From Isochrysis galbana (lineage: Eukaryota; Haptophyta; Isochrysidales; Isochrysidaceae): 64,000 nt of DNA. The notes below the pieces were generated by a model. It worked only from the letters and a program-made list of their open reading frames with translations. It ran no database searches and was not told the origin of the DNA. Positions 1 through 8,970 of this stretch are shown in pieces (positions within the stretch are counted from its first letter, which is position 1; every line of letters begins with the position of its first letter). The DNA lies in assembly GCA_018136815.1 (NCBI GenBank), contig CM030938.1, positions 3,546,112 to 3,610,111 of the forward strand, written 5' to 3'. A program made the translations under genes and the position numbers.

Positions 1-730
1 TGCCCTCCGACTCGTAGGAGGTGTCGATGCCTTCGCCCTCCGCTCCCTCGTTCTAGCTTTCCTCGCGATCCTTGTACTCGTTGTTTGTCGCAGGTCGTGG
101 CCTCGTTGCAGACGCCCTCGGGCGGCGTGCGTGCCCCGCTGTTCAGCGGCAACGAGATGCGGCCCGAGCGACGACGCTTGATGGCACCTTAAGCGTGGGA
201 GGGAGGGGATGTGAGAAACGGATGCGCCCCGCGCGCGCGCGGGCGGGCCCGAGCGGCCGTAGGGGCAGCGGCGAGGGGGCAAGCGAGCCAGCCTCGCCTC
301 GCCCAACACCTGGCATCCCTTTGCCTCGTACTCCCCCCCCCCCCCCCCCGCGCGCGCGCGATCGCTCGCCCCTCGCCCCCCCCCGCTCCCGCCCCCCGCT
401 CCCGCCCCCCCGCCCAAATATGTAGGAGCCCCCCGCCCCCGCCCACCCAAATATGTAGCAAATATGTCGACATATTTATTTCGCGAAATCGTACCCAAAT
501 ATGTTTTACGATATGTTGATATTCCTGCCTACCCCTAGTAACGGTAAGTTTCGCGGAGTTTCGCATATGGGCAATTTTGGGGCCCAAATTTCGCGAAAGT
601 TTCAGGGCCAAAAAAGTGACCCAAGTTTCGCGATGAGTTTCGCGAAACTCTTACCCGGCCCTAGATAGTAGACCTAGCAGATACCTAATCCTAGCATATA
701 TAGTAGTATATATTTATATTTATATTTATA
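1..730. other. Intergenic, low complexity, with a short-word repeat island
   Basis: No gene is recognisable. Positions about 210-410 are C/G-rich with long C runs and alternating CG. From about 412 to 650 an AT-richer patch repeats the word AAATATGT several times in direct and inverted orientation and then repeats TTTCGCGAAA-like self-complementary words. Open frames here are low-complexity and are not supported as genes. Confidence 0.6.
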
Positions 731-1742
731 CTACCTCCGTTCCATTACTCAGATGTCAAGGAGGCTTTAAACAATAACTGTCAGCTAGACACTAATATTG
801 GGGCCCCGCCAAAGATGTTAGAGGGGAGAGGGTACATTGGGGCTTAACATGAACATTTTGTTTCATCTCAATAGTGTGATTCGCACCTACGGACAAAGTC
901 ACAAAGAAAGGAATTCTAATCAGTGTCAGTGTCCTCGAGCACATCACAGATCACGGCGGTGCGGCAAATCATACTCATTCGATCCCTCCACCTCAACGAT
1001 GCGCGCCAACACCAGGCTTTAGTTATTGAAGAGAGCACTAAATTCTTCAGGGGGTGTATTCATGCTGAATGCTTGCTCACAATTGCACAGTGGCAAGGCC
1101 ACCAGCACCCTTGCGGCATGCCGGCAGACGTTCCGCCTCAGCCAGCCGCCAGCTGATGATGTTCGGCTGACCTCAGTCGGATAGCGCGGGCCAACATGAT
1201 ACTTCTCCCACAATGCCGCGTGCGCTCGCTGCCACTCCTTCCCATGCTTCGGCTCGGCCAGCCGCTCGCGCTCGTATGCTCGTATGCCACAGCAATTGCC
1301 GCCTGGCAGTTCGGCGTCAACGACCACTGCCACTTCTTGGACGGTGGGGCCGCATCCTCCTTGGGCGTGCTGGGCGGCTCAGGAGGCTGCTCGGGAGAAG
1401 CAGGACGGCAGCGCCTCACAAAGTCGCCACCGGTGCGCCTCCCATGCTGCTGGGGCTCGACCACCTTCAGGCGCGCCATGCGGCCCGGCTCTCGCGAGAG
1501 AGGCGGAGCGGCGAGAGCTTTCGTGGCAAGGCGATCGGCCGTGTAGCTAGGGGGCGCCAAAATCGTGTTTGATCAATACTGAAAATATAATATTCGGACG
1601 CCCTTGGTGGCTTTGGGTGCCAGATTTTTTGGTGGTCTTTCGCCCCAGTGTACCCGCTATTCCCCTCTCCACACGAATTTCTTTTATGTCAACTTTACTG
1701 TCCCTATTTTGGCGATGCGGTTCAGTAATGGAACGGAGGTAG
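731..1742. mobile_element. TA-flanked terminal-inverted-repeat element (mariner/Stowaway-like)
   Basis: A perfect 19-bp terminal inverted repeat bounds this segment: CTACCTCCGTTCCATTACT at 731-749 and its reverse complement at 1724-1742. TA dinucleotides lie immediately outside both ends, as expected for the target duplication of Tc1/mariner-superfamily elements and their Stowaway-type MITEs. The terminus even resembles the plant Stowaway CTCCCTCCG end. The element is about 1.0 kb and sits in AT-rich sequence. It encloses a broken minus-strand reading frame, so it may be a decayed autonomous copy and not a classical short MITE. Confidence 0.8.
1019..1560 (-). pseudogene. Broken reading frame inside the TIR element, possible transposase relic
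   Basis: Two overlapping minus-strand frames (1138-1560 and 1019-1333) look like one coding sequence split by a frameshift. At about 1274-1289 the 8-bp word catacgag is duplicated in tandem, exactly where the sensible reading changes frame. The upstream part is Pro/Glu-rich. The downstream part (Lys-Glu-Trp-Gln-Arg followed by a Trp-Glu-Lys-Tyr-His segment) could be a helix-turn-helix as in mariner-type transposases, but no catalytic DDE/D residues can be placed. The identification is an inference from its position inside the TIRs. Confidence 0.3.
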
Positions 1743-1782
1743 TATTTATATTTATGTAGCAGTATTATATATATTCCCCACC

Positions 1783-1885
1783 GGTATCTGTATTTGGCCT
1801 TTATTTAGTCTGTAGTTGGCCGGAGGCCAAATACGTACTATATTTTCTATATTTCTGTTGCCCGGCTCTGTATTTCCCATCTAGG
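1783..1885. repeat. GTATTTGG-word repeat patch
   Basis: The words TATTTGGCC and GGCCAAATAC face each other around TTGGCCGGAGGCCAA, and the patch ends in GTATTTCCCATCTAGG. The same words occur in inverted order at 49007-49165, so this is a dispersed family of hairpin-forming repeats. Confidence 0.6.
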
Positions 1886-2204
1886 GTTGCTGTTGCCCCA
1901 ACACTGGACACTGGTTAGAGTTAGAGAAGGAGAAGAAGAAGAGACGGCGTATCGGCGTGTCGAAGCACGCCCTCCATTCAATCCCAACTCGAGCTTAAGG
2001 TCACACGCCTCAACATGAAGCTAGGGCGCGGGAAGAGCTCGCACCAGAAACCTCCCTCGCACGCCGCACGCCGCGCCAAACCTTGGTCTACAGGCCAGGC
2101 GCACTAGTACGATGCTACACAATGCCATGGGGACTAATATTAAAAGGCACACTTCATATTTGTATTTTTGTGAGGCCGGCCAGGGGCGTGATGGGCCCTC
2201 TCTT

Positions 2205-2365
2205 CATCATAGAGTAGAGTAGCGAGATTCATCTCTCTCCCTCACGGAGAGCGCGAGCTGCTTGCGATCGATGAGCGCTGTTTTCTTAAGAGAGAAGGGC
2301 AGAGAGAGAGAAGTCAGAGGAGAGGAAGGGGGGAGGGTTCTAGCTCGCCCCCTCCTCCCGCGCGT
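2205..2365 (+). promoter_or_regulatory. Putative promoter/leader of the MSS51-like TPR gene
   Basis: The motif TAGAGTAGAGTAGCG lies about 150 bp before the start codon. It is followed by ATTCATCTCTCTCC and purine- and pyrimidine-rich stretches. Similar TAGAGTAGAG words lie upstream of the AKR-like and Sec23 genes in this window, so it may be a shared core-promoter or initiator element. No TATA box is evident. Confidence 0.35.
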
Positions 2366-4513
2366 ATGAGCTCGGCCGCTCGAGGCCGCCTCGGCTGGCT
2401 AGTGTGCCTGCTCGTCGCAGTGGCGGCCGACCGTCTGGAGGAACATGTGGCGGCCTCCAGCTCGAACCAGCTCCTTGCGTGTATGACAAATTACAGTCTG
2501 GCCGTCACGCCAGCTCTTGCTCGAGCTCCAGCCGCATGCTCGTGGGAGCACTATGCAGAGTTTGTCCACCAGAACCATCTGGACTGGGTAGACGGCGGCG
2601 GCGGGGCGGCCGTGCGCGTCGAGGTTGGTGAGGCCGGACACATCGCCGCCACACACACTCGCGCCGTCGCGGAGCTCACCTCGTCTCTCACGACTGCGCT
2701 TACCATCATCGAAGCCCTCCGGCTCACACTCGGAGATGAGGCGTACCTCTCGCGTACTGAGCCGCTCACGGTCGATGTAGTGGGATGGGCGTTCCACTGG
2801 GTTGAGCGAGAGGTCGAGGAGGGCACTTCGAACACGGTCACTATTACCCCGTGGGAGCCGCAGACTGCGGCGCTCACCGCCGTCTTCTGGGGCGAGCAGA
2901 TTGGCGGCGCGCTTCGCCGGATGCTGCCTCTCGTCCAGAGCGTGTCGATCCGCGGCATCGGGCCGGAGGCGCCCAACCTCGCGCCGATTCCACTGCGAGA
3001 GGACGGCTGGCTCACTCTAGAGCTCGTCAATGGGGTGTACGACGTCGACTCGCCGCAGGCGGCGCAGGCGGACCTGATCCTCCTCGAGAACTCGGGCATG
3101 CACGACGACCTTTGGCCGAGCGACGGTGGGTGTGTGAGTGACAAGGGCCTCTTCCCCGCGCTGAGCGGCGCGGAGCTCGAGGCGCGCGTCTCGCAAAGCG
3201 AGCTCAATGGTCTTGGACTCGGCTGCTTGTGGCGCAAGTCGATCGAGGCGATGATCGCCAGCGGTCGGACCGTGTGGGCAACCTCCTATCAGTCCCATGA
3301 GCACTTGCTTGCCGTTATGAACCTGCTGTCGGTCGGCGCGAGAATCGTGCACGCCTTCCCCAACGGCTTTGCTGAGCTGATATCCACCGAATTCGACCTC
3401 CTCGCTCCGCAAGGGTTGCTCGGCGAGGCGCTGAGGGACCCCTACTCGCGAGGCTGGTCGCGCGCGGAGGCGCTTTTCGCGTATACTACCGCCATATGGC
3501 AGTACCGAATCATCACGGGGGGGTTTGAGTCTGTTGTGCACGCATCGCGCAACAGTCACGTTCTCGCCTTTAAAGGGCCCGCTCGCGAACCGCCAAAAGA
3601 CTCCACGGCCCATGCGGCCTATGAACACGCATGGCAAGGAGCCAACATGGCCGCAGCAGTCCAGAAGCGCCTGCGAGAACATGCATGTGCAGCAGCGGAT
3701 TTGCCTACTTGCCCGGCGCGGCAAGCCGAAATTTTAAAGTCAGCGTGGTTTTGCGGCGGGAAGCAGCGCTGGCCGGACGCGGAACCGCCGCCAATTCCCG
3801 AGGTGCCGCCGCGCTCAGACGAGGTGGCCGCTCTCTGCGACTCGGCAGCCGAGCTGGCCGAGCGAGGAGACGCCTCGGGCGCCGCAGAGACGTACCGCGA
3901 GGCACTTGCGCTTGCGCCGCAGGACGCCGTGGCTTGGATGGCGCTGGGGGTACAGTTGAGCACACTCGACGGAACGGAGGAGGAGACCCTCGAGGCTTTT
4001 GAGACGGCTGTGACAGTGGCGGATGGTCGCGACGCGCGGCCTGCGATCACCCTTGGCCGCTACTACGCCAAAATCTCGAGGCCCCAGGACGCGCTCAGCA
4101 TGTTTTATGCGGCGACAGCGGCGGACGTAGAATACTTTGAGGAGGCAAAGAGCGGTGCGGGAACTGCGCGCGCGCAGCAAGGCCGGCTCAGAGAGGCGCT
4201 CGCCGACTTTGAGGCAGCGAGCCGACTAGCGCCTCAGAATGACCGCCTTCGCTCTGCCGTCGCATCCACTGCGGAAACGCTGGAGAGGTTCGAAGCATTT
4301 AGCGCGGGCGAGAACGCCGTCGCCGATGTCTGTGGCACGCCATGTCAGGATATCGTGGATGCATCCGGAGTGGGCGTCTGCGCGGTGACCTGGGAACAAG
4401 GCTGTGGCAACACTCCTCCACCACCGGGATTCGAAGCGACTGCGACCGTCGCCGAGCTGTGTGAAGGAGCTTGCGCTTTCTTCAACTTCAGGCAACAAGA
4501 GGGGAGGACGTGA
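2366..4513 (+). CDS. Secreted/membrane-targeted MSS51-C-like protein with TPR repeats and Cys-rich tail
   Basis: Intronless 715-residue ORF. Residues 1-21 form a signal peptide or anchor (short charged start, then a Leu/Val/Ala core). Residues about 130-400 resemble the C-terminal domain of MSS51/MYND-type proteins: a strand-rich start, a Pro-Leu-Val core ending in Gly-Pro-Glu, then a Leu-Ile-Leu-Leu-Glu-Asn-Ser-Gly segment, where such proteins have a conserved Asn-x-Gly-x-His block. Residues about 490-640 hold at least three TPR-like helix pairs (Ala/Leu/Tyr-rich, 34-residue spacing). The last 70 residues contain six Cys in two Val-Ala-(Asp/Glu)-(Val/Leu)-Cys repeats. No MYND zinc finger is present. 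Neighbours give no functional hint. The ORF is certain; the family call is moderate and a function cannot be assigned. The first ATG is used because CT/GA-rich leader precedes it. Confidence 0.75.
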   Translation: MSSAARGRLGWLVCLLVAVAADRLEEHVAASSSNQLLACMTNYSLAVTPALARAPAACSWEHYAEFVHQNHLDWVDGGGGAAVRVEVGEAGHIAATHTRAVAELTSSLTTALTIIEALRLTLGDEAYLSRTEPLTVDVVGWAFHWVEREVEEGTSNTVTITPWEPQTAALTAVFWGEQIGGALRRMLPLVQSVSIRGIGPEAPNLAPIPLREDGWLTLELVNGVYDVDSPQAAQADLILLENSGMHDDLWPSDGGCVSDKGLFPALSGAELEARVSQSELNGLGLGCLWRKSIEAMIASGRTVWATSYQSHEHLLAVMNLLSVGARIVHAFPNGFAELISTEFDLLAPQGLLGEALRDPYSRGWSRAEALFAYTTAIWQYRIITGGFESVVHASRNSHVLAFKGPAREPPKDSTAHAAYEHAWQGANMAAAVQKRLREHACAAADLPTCPARQAEILKSAWFCGGKQRWPDAEPPPIPEVPPRSDEVAALCDSAAELAERGDASGAAETYREALALAPQDAVAWMALGVQLSTLDGTEEETLEAFETAVTVADGRDARPAITLGRYYAKISRPQDALSMFYAATAADVEYFEEAKSGAGTARAQQGRLREALADFEAASRLAPQNDRLRSAVASTAETLERFEAFSAGENAVADVCGTPCQDIVDASGVGVCAVTWEQGCGNTPPPPGFEATATVAELCEGACAFFNFRQQEGRT

Positions 4514-5298
4514 GAGGTCAACACAACACCCACACCGCCACACGTCTTTGCCCATTGCTCTGAGGCTGCTCCTATTGACGGGAGGAGGGGGCGGGGGGGG
4601 GGGGGGGGGGGGGGGAGGTCGCACATATTTAGCTGAAGGAAGTTTGAGCTTCGAGGCGGACATGCAGTTCGTCGCAGAGGAGTCTGAGCTCCGCAAGGCG
4701 AAGCACGCAAGTCCAGGGCGGTCGGGAGCAGCAGAGAGCGTCGTTGCCGCTACAGGTGAAAAGTCGCTAGGGCCTAAAAAACATAGATTCTGGGCTACAC
4801 GCCTACTATCTACGGGACATCCCTTCGCTACTAACACCGCCCTTTTCCCTCCCTCCACCTCTTTCCCTGCCCCCCTTCATTCCTTTTTCCTCGGGCTTTC
4901 CGGGGTCCGGCCTTGGTACACTACCTAAGGGGGAGGGGGGAGCGGCAGCTCTCCTCTCCGGCGATAACGTGTCTTCTTGCCTTGTTTAGGCAAAGGAGAC
5001 GGGGGGCGCCAAAGCCGGAAGGGAAGGGCCGCGGCTCGCCGCGGCCATACTCACTACTCACTACGGCGCGAAGGCGGCTTGCCTTCATTTGGTCTCCTTT
5101 CCCTCAGGGTTTCTTCCCCTCCCGTGGGGACTCTGGCCGAGCAACATCAAATACAAAAAAGCTCGGTCCTAGGACACCGGGCCTAGCTCACCATGAGGGC
5201 GCTCCTGTGAGCAAGGGGATGCATGGTTACTAGTGCGTGCCCCCGCCCTCGATGAAAATTCCAGCGGCCTCCTCGTCACGCATGACGTGGACCTCTCC
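4514..5298. other. Intergenic with poly-G tract and a dispersed repeat
   Basis: A G-rich run of about 40 bases lies at 4576-4616. A short dispersed repeat follows (annotated separately). No further gene is seen up to 5298. Confidence 0.6.
4757..4928. repeat. Short dispersed repeat family S1, copy 1 (SINE-like)
   Basis: This shares a layout with 41845-42000 and 63478-63655: an A-run with a GAAGATTC- or TAGATTC-like word, a GGGCTACACGCCTACT block, a TCCCTCCACCTC pyrimidine tract, CATTCCTTTTTC, then TTTCCGGGGTCCG and GGTACACTACCT. On the complementary strand the GGTCGAACCCCGG of the 63.6-kb copy resembles a tRNA-type polymerase III B box. Confidence 0.55.
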
Positions 5299-5790
5299 TC
5301 ACACTTGTCTCGAAAGGATCGTCTTCAATGAGTGCATCGGATGTATACCGCACTCCTCGTGTGTCAGCTTGAACTTCTTTTCGATGTCGTAAAAGCTGTG
5401 GTACGGGTCAATGTACCCCTGCTTCTTTTCGAGCATGAGGTAATGCCTACCGGTCTTATCGATGGCGTAGGGATACGGAAAGTCGTTCGCTCCTACAGGC
5501 GATACGAATGCGACGATCTCGTCGACGGCCTCAAATTCGAACACTTCGATGCCCACGAAGACGTACTTGAGGTCGCCGATGTAGAGGAGCAAAGAGTTCC
5601 CTGCTTCATTGAGCTTGTTCACTCTGTCGTACCCTCCTGACAATACAGTCAATGGGCAGAGGTGGCTGATGCCAACAAACACGTCCTCGCACACGAACGC
5701 GTGATGCGAGGCTTCGCCGTGTACATCGACCAAGTGCCTACCGTCATCGCGCTGTGCAACGGACGCGACAAAGCCCACGCCGCCATTGTC
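5299..5790 (-). pseudogene. Fragment resembling a conserved protein of nucleocytoplasmic large DNA viruses
   Basis: The minus-strand frame opens with Asp-Asn-Gly-Gly (about 5785). It runs through a Gly-Asn-Ser-Leu-Leu-Leu-Tyr block (about 5605) and a Phe-Val-Ser-Pro-Val-Gly block followed by Pro-Tyr-Pro-Tyr-Ala-Ile-Asp (about 5460-5510), and stops at 5299. I recognise this order of blocks from uncharacterised proteins common in giant algal and amoebal DNA viruses. The frame has no convincing ATG of its own; the only start in frame is GTG at 5778. Base composition is clearly less GC-rich than the neighbours. I infer a virus-derived insertion. Whether it is still expressed, and from which virus lineage it came, cannot be read here. 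Confidence 0.55.
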
Positions 5791-6275
5791 ACGGGGTGAC
5801 GCCCAGCTCGCGGAGGCTCCGCTGGGGCGGGGGGTCGCTGACGGCCCCGGCGTGCTGGAGGACGATCTGGACGGGCTCGTCGGCCGTGTCCTGCGTGTGG
5901 AGGAGCGCCTCTTGCGGGTCGAAGCGGTACTCGCCGCTGCCTCAGCTCCTCAACGGGAGGTGCTTCCTCACCCTTCTCCCGCGCGAGCGCAATCACAAGG
6001 TTGGCCACGTGCTCGAGCGCTGTACGCAACTTCGTGAAAACGTTCTGCTCGACGCCATCGACAAACTTCGTGGTCCACGCCAACCCCTCATGCACGATGG
6101 AGGTGTGTTCGTCCTCACCGATGCCTGCGCTCGAGAAGAACCATGTGAACCAGTTGCCAGCGCGCGTCACGAGTTCGACGTCTTTCGGCTCTTTGGCGTT
6201 GTCCACGGCTCGCATGTACTCAGCCAGGTCGAACTCGTAGTACCGGAAGCCTTCGCGGGCCTCTCCGAGCTGGCG
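5791..6275 (-). pseudogene. Unidentified coding fragment, frame-interrupted, between two virus-like pieces
   Basis: A minus-strand frame from about 6275 to 5950 reads as ordinary protein: an acidic/aromatic start, then an Asn-Trp-Phe-Thr-Trp-Phe-Phe segment and a helical Leu-Arg-Thr-Ala-Leu-Glu-His-Val segment. It becomes low-complexity at about 5940, where a different frame (Gly-Glu-Tyr-Arg-Phe-Asp onwards) reads sensibly to a stop at about 5803. A frame change is also needed to join it to the Rpb1-like frame upstream. I do not recognise the family. It lies between two virus-like fragments on the same strand, so it probably belongs to the same insertion. Confidence 0.4.
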
Positions 6276-6606
6276 CCTCCGCGTCCCACGCCTCCACCTC
6301 GACCGCCGCGGCGGCCTCGGCCTGCGGGTGGCCCGAGAGCTCCACCCGGTCGAGCAGCGTCAGCGTGACGCGGTGCGTCAGGTTGCGCTGCATGTCGCGC
6401 TCGCTGTCCGCGAAGCCCTTCTCGACCATCCGCTCCACCTCGGCGTAGCGGCAGCGCACCCACCAGTCGAGCTCGTTGGCCTGCGCGGCCACTGCCTGCA
6501 CGCGGCGCTCGCCGAGGCGGCGCTCGATGCGGCGCGCCACCGCGCGCGGCGTGAGCCCGCGCCGGCGGAGCAGCGCCTTGTCGAGCGCGAGGCGGGTCAC
6601 GCACAA
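6220..6606 (-). pseudogene. Fragment resembling the C-terminal part (domain 5 region) of RNA polymerase largest subunit Rpb1
   Basis: The frame begins Val-Thr-Arg-Leu-Ala-Leu-Asp-Lys and continues Gly-Leu-Thr-Pro-Arg-Ala-Val-Ala-Arg-Arg-Ile. A Trp-Val-Arg-Cys-Arg segment follows after about 30 residues, and then a Leu-Leu-Asp-Arg-Val-Glu-Leu segment. The order and spacing match the Rpb1 stretch with a Leu-x-x-Glu-Leu-Asp-Arg motif, a Leu-Thr-Met helix, an Ile-x-Arg-Cys-Arg strand and a loop leading into Thr-Leu-Arg-Gly. A stop lies just upstream (about 6620), so it is an isolated piece of about 120 residues. It could derive from the host or from a large DNA virus that encodes its own polymerase; the neighbouring virus-like fragment favours the latter. 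The match was made by eye only. Confidence 0.4.
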
Positions 6607-6760
6607 GGGGACGGGCTACGCCGTGCTCGGCGTGGGCGTCTACCAGGCCCTCTCGGGGCGCGCCCTCATGCCGAGTCAAGGCGACGCCGTTCTCGTCGCG
6701 TACGGGGTGCTCCTGGGCCTCTCCTTGGGGGTGCTCGCGGGGGGGCTCATGGTAGGGTGA
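6605..6760 (+). pseudogene. Possible C-terminal membrane-protein fragment
   Basis: About 50 residues on the plus strand read His-Lys-Gly-Thr-Gly-Tyr-Ala-Val-Leu-Gly-Val-Gly. A hydrophobic Val-Leu-Val-Ala-Tyr-Gly-Val-Leu-Leu-Gly-Leu segment and a TGA stop at 6758-6760 follow. This looks like two transmembrane helices with a His-x-x-x-Gly-Tyr start, reminiscent of cytochrome-b561-type proteins. It begins where the Rpb1-like minus-strand frame ends, so the two pieces appear to meet at a breakpoint near 6605. No complete gene can be drawn. Confidence 0.25.
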
Positions 6761-7288
6761 GAGTCCCCACGGGAGGGGATTTCTTTTATACCGACGCATC
6801 GCGTATTTGGAAACGAGGGGTACCAAATGAAGGCAAACGACCTGAGAGAGATAAGCGCGCTTCACGAGTGCCCCCCCCCGCTCCCCCCCCGCGTTGTTTT
6901 ACCCGAAAGGGGGTTTCCCCCAGCGTGGACTCGAGGAGAGGACGCGCTGGGGTGCGTAGAGTCGGTGCGTGCACTGGAGGGGGGACAAATATCGAGAGGA
7001 GGGGGCGGTGCCCCCTCCCGCCCGGTATCACTCGGACACCCGGCTCGTCAGGCATGGCGGGATTCCAGGACTGAAAAATTGTGTCCAATTAGCTAGTGGG
7101 GGTGGCTAGGACTAGGATATAACAATTAGTAGTATTTTCTTTTGAAAATACACTCACAATGGTGTTATGGTGTTGCGCACATAAAGGCCGTGAAGCTGGA
7201 AGTTGGGGCTGATAGCCAAACCGCAAAGAGCATAGTAGTACAAATAAAGCAGACCTTGAAGGAGCTCAAGCGCACGCGTTGCACTGCT
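6761..7288. other. Intergenic, no gene recognised
   Basis: Contains short C and G runs (6870-6900) and an AT-richer part (7080-7250). No conserved reading frame was recognised. Confidence 0.5.
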
Positions 7289-8776
7289 CTACCCCGCGGC
7301 GCCATCGCTAGGCCGAATGGAACAGCCTACGCGCAAAGTGACTGATGGTGACGAGAAATCCACAAGCCGAATGAGGAGTCTGACGGTTGCTTCGAGCACA
7401 TCGCTGGTCATCCCTGCCGCGCGTACACATACGCAAGATATCACCAAAGGGTCCATGGCTAGCTTTGTTTTGCGTAGTACACCGCCGTGCACCAATGCGG
7501 TATCGCCTTCGAGTCGGAGCTCGCAGTCGGGGAGGTCGACCATGTACCGTATCCCAGCAGTCTCGATAGCACCGTGACTCAAGCTAGGGTATACTGCCAA
7601 CGGCGAATCTAATTGCCCGCCTCCGAGCGAGGTGGCGTATCCCGCAGTCCGTGAGCTCACATCGATGTCGTTGTCACCGACGTCCGCATCGCTGGATGCT
7701 CGACCTCCACAAGGCTTTCCGCCCATATGGACCAAGTTCGCTGCACCCGGTGACGTGCCCACATCGAAGCTCACGGCCTTCAGCAAGCGCCGCTCCGGGC
7801 AGTTGACAGACACTGTGAGCCGCAACGTGCAATCATCCGACTCATAGATGTCACATACCACGCCGGTGCGCGCTAGACCATCAGAGGCATTGGCAGGTGC
7901 CAGCTGTTCTAGCAGCGGCGCAGCAGCCAAGGTGTGAGAGCTACCAAATAGTCGCAGCGGTGGGGTGGACGGGGGCACGAACACTTGGGGGACGCAAGGC
8001 TCACAAATGACATGGATGTCCGCTGCTCTCCGATGAGGCTGTCGCGATGGCTCGAGCACATGAGATGCGGCATCACAGCCATCACCGTCGAAAATGGCGG
8101 GCATTTTGCCGATGACCATCGAAAATCCCGGCGCGGAATTCGCCCCGGGATCTCCATCTGGACCCTGAAACGATGTTGCCCCCGGACTCTCTTGCTGGCT
8201 GGCACGTAGCCTCCTTGCATGCTCCCCTCGGGAGAGTGGTCGAATGTAGAGCGGGTCCGAAAAGTTCATGTGCCAACGAGGCGCTTGCCTCGCATGCTTC
8301 GCAGGTGATGCCTCGAGCGAGATGCCGAAAATGAGCTTGAAATGCTGGCGTAGCGTGGGCGAGTATGCACGAAACTCGTTGAACATGAGGGGGGCGAAGT
8401 CGTAGCCATGGAGTTCACCGTCGGACGTGCGTGCTGCCCTTGCGACTTGCATGCGGAAATAGAGCGACAGATAATCGACTGGCAAGTGATGAAAAGTGAT
8501 CGGCGCTGAGATGGCAGTCGACGAATGATCTGTCTGAGGCCCGTACGGGAAGACGCGGCATGGGCCGTCCCACTTGTAGGCGTCGTGGCGCTCATGATGG
8601 AAGCCCACTCCTGGCGTCACACGTACTCCAACATCACGCACACACTTGCCCACGCGCAAATCACCAGCCCAGCGTGTGTACTTGGCGGTGCACTCTGGGA
8701 TTTTCTGCGCAAGACGGCGCAAGAGCGTACGAGAGAGGGCGTAACCCGCGCCTCCGGAGGCGTAGGCGATCTTCAC
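7289..8776 (-). CDS. Fringe-like / GT31-family glycosyltransferase (3' exon, 5' part lost in gap)
   Basis: A minus-strand exon opens at 8776 after a TCCTCTCAG acceptor and stops at 7289, giving 495 residues. It starts with a Tyr-Ala-Ser-Gly-Gly-Ala-Gly-Tyr-Ala-Leu-Ser block, then Gly-Asp-Leu-Arg-Val-Gly-Lys-Cys-Val, then Ile-Thr-Phe-His-His. In fringe and core-1 beta-1,3-galactosyltransferases the same succession (Gly-Gly-Ala-Gly-Tyr, Glu-Asp-Val-x-x-Gly-x-Cys, Ser-Phe-His) forms the acceptor side of the active site. These are type II Golgi membrane enzymes using UDP-sugars. The DxD sugar-nucleotide motif and membrane anchor should be in upstream exons, which would lie at or beyond the 100-N gap at 8871-8970. 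The last 250 residues are not recognised and are rich in Cys and small residues. The polarity of GT31 and the acceptor junction support the start chosen here. Confidence 0.7.
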   Translation of the reverse strand: MKIAYASGGAGYALSRTLLRRLAQKIPECTAKYTRWAGDLRVGKCVRDVGVRVTPGVGFHHERHDAYKWDGPCRVFPYGPQTDHSSTAISAPITFHHLPVDYLSLYFRMQVARAARTSDGELHGYDFAPLMFNEFRAYSPTLRQHFKLIFGISLEASPAKHARQAPRWHMNFSDPLYIRPLSRGEHARRLRASQQESPGATSFQGPDGDPGANSAPGFSMVIGKMPAIFDGDGCDAASHVLEPSRQPHRRAADIHVICEPCVPQVFVPPSTPPLRLFGSSHTLAAAPLLEQLAPANASDGLARTGVVCDIYESDDCTLRLTVSVNCPERRLLKAVSFDVGTSPGAANLVHMGGKPCGGRASSDADVGDNDIDVSSRTAGYATSLGGGQLDSPLAVYPSLSHGAIETAGIRYMVDLPDCELRLEGDTALVHGGVLRKTKLAMDPLVISCVCVRAAGMTSDVLEATVRLLIRLVDFSSPSVTLRVGCSIRPSDGAAG

Positions 8777-8870
8777 CTGAGAGGAGGACAAGACAAGAGG
8801 GAGCCGGCGAGTAAAGCGAGAATGGTTGCTCGTCCTGAGCTCTAGCGGCGTGCAGGCGGGGCAACCGGAC

Positions 8871-8970
8871 NNNNNNNNNNNNNNNNNNNNNNNNNNNNNN
8901 NNNNNNNNNNNNNNNNNNNNNNNNNNNNNNNNNNNNNNNNNNNNNNNNNNNNNNNNNNNNNNNNNNNNNN
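8871..8970. other. Assembly gap (100 N)
   Basis: Exactly 100 N bases, a conventional gap size, so the true distance is unknown. It truncates the upstream exons of the GT31-like gene. Confidence 0.98.

Noticed and set aside
72-611. Overlapping open frames on both strands near the window start
   Set aside because: They are proline/arginine/glycine-rich translations of C- and G-runs with no conserved motif.
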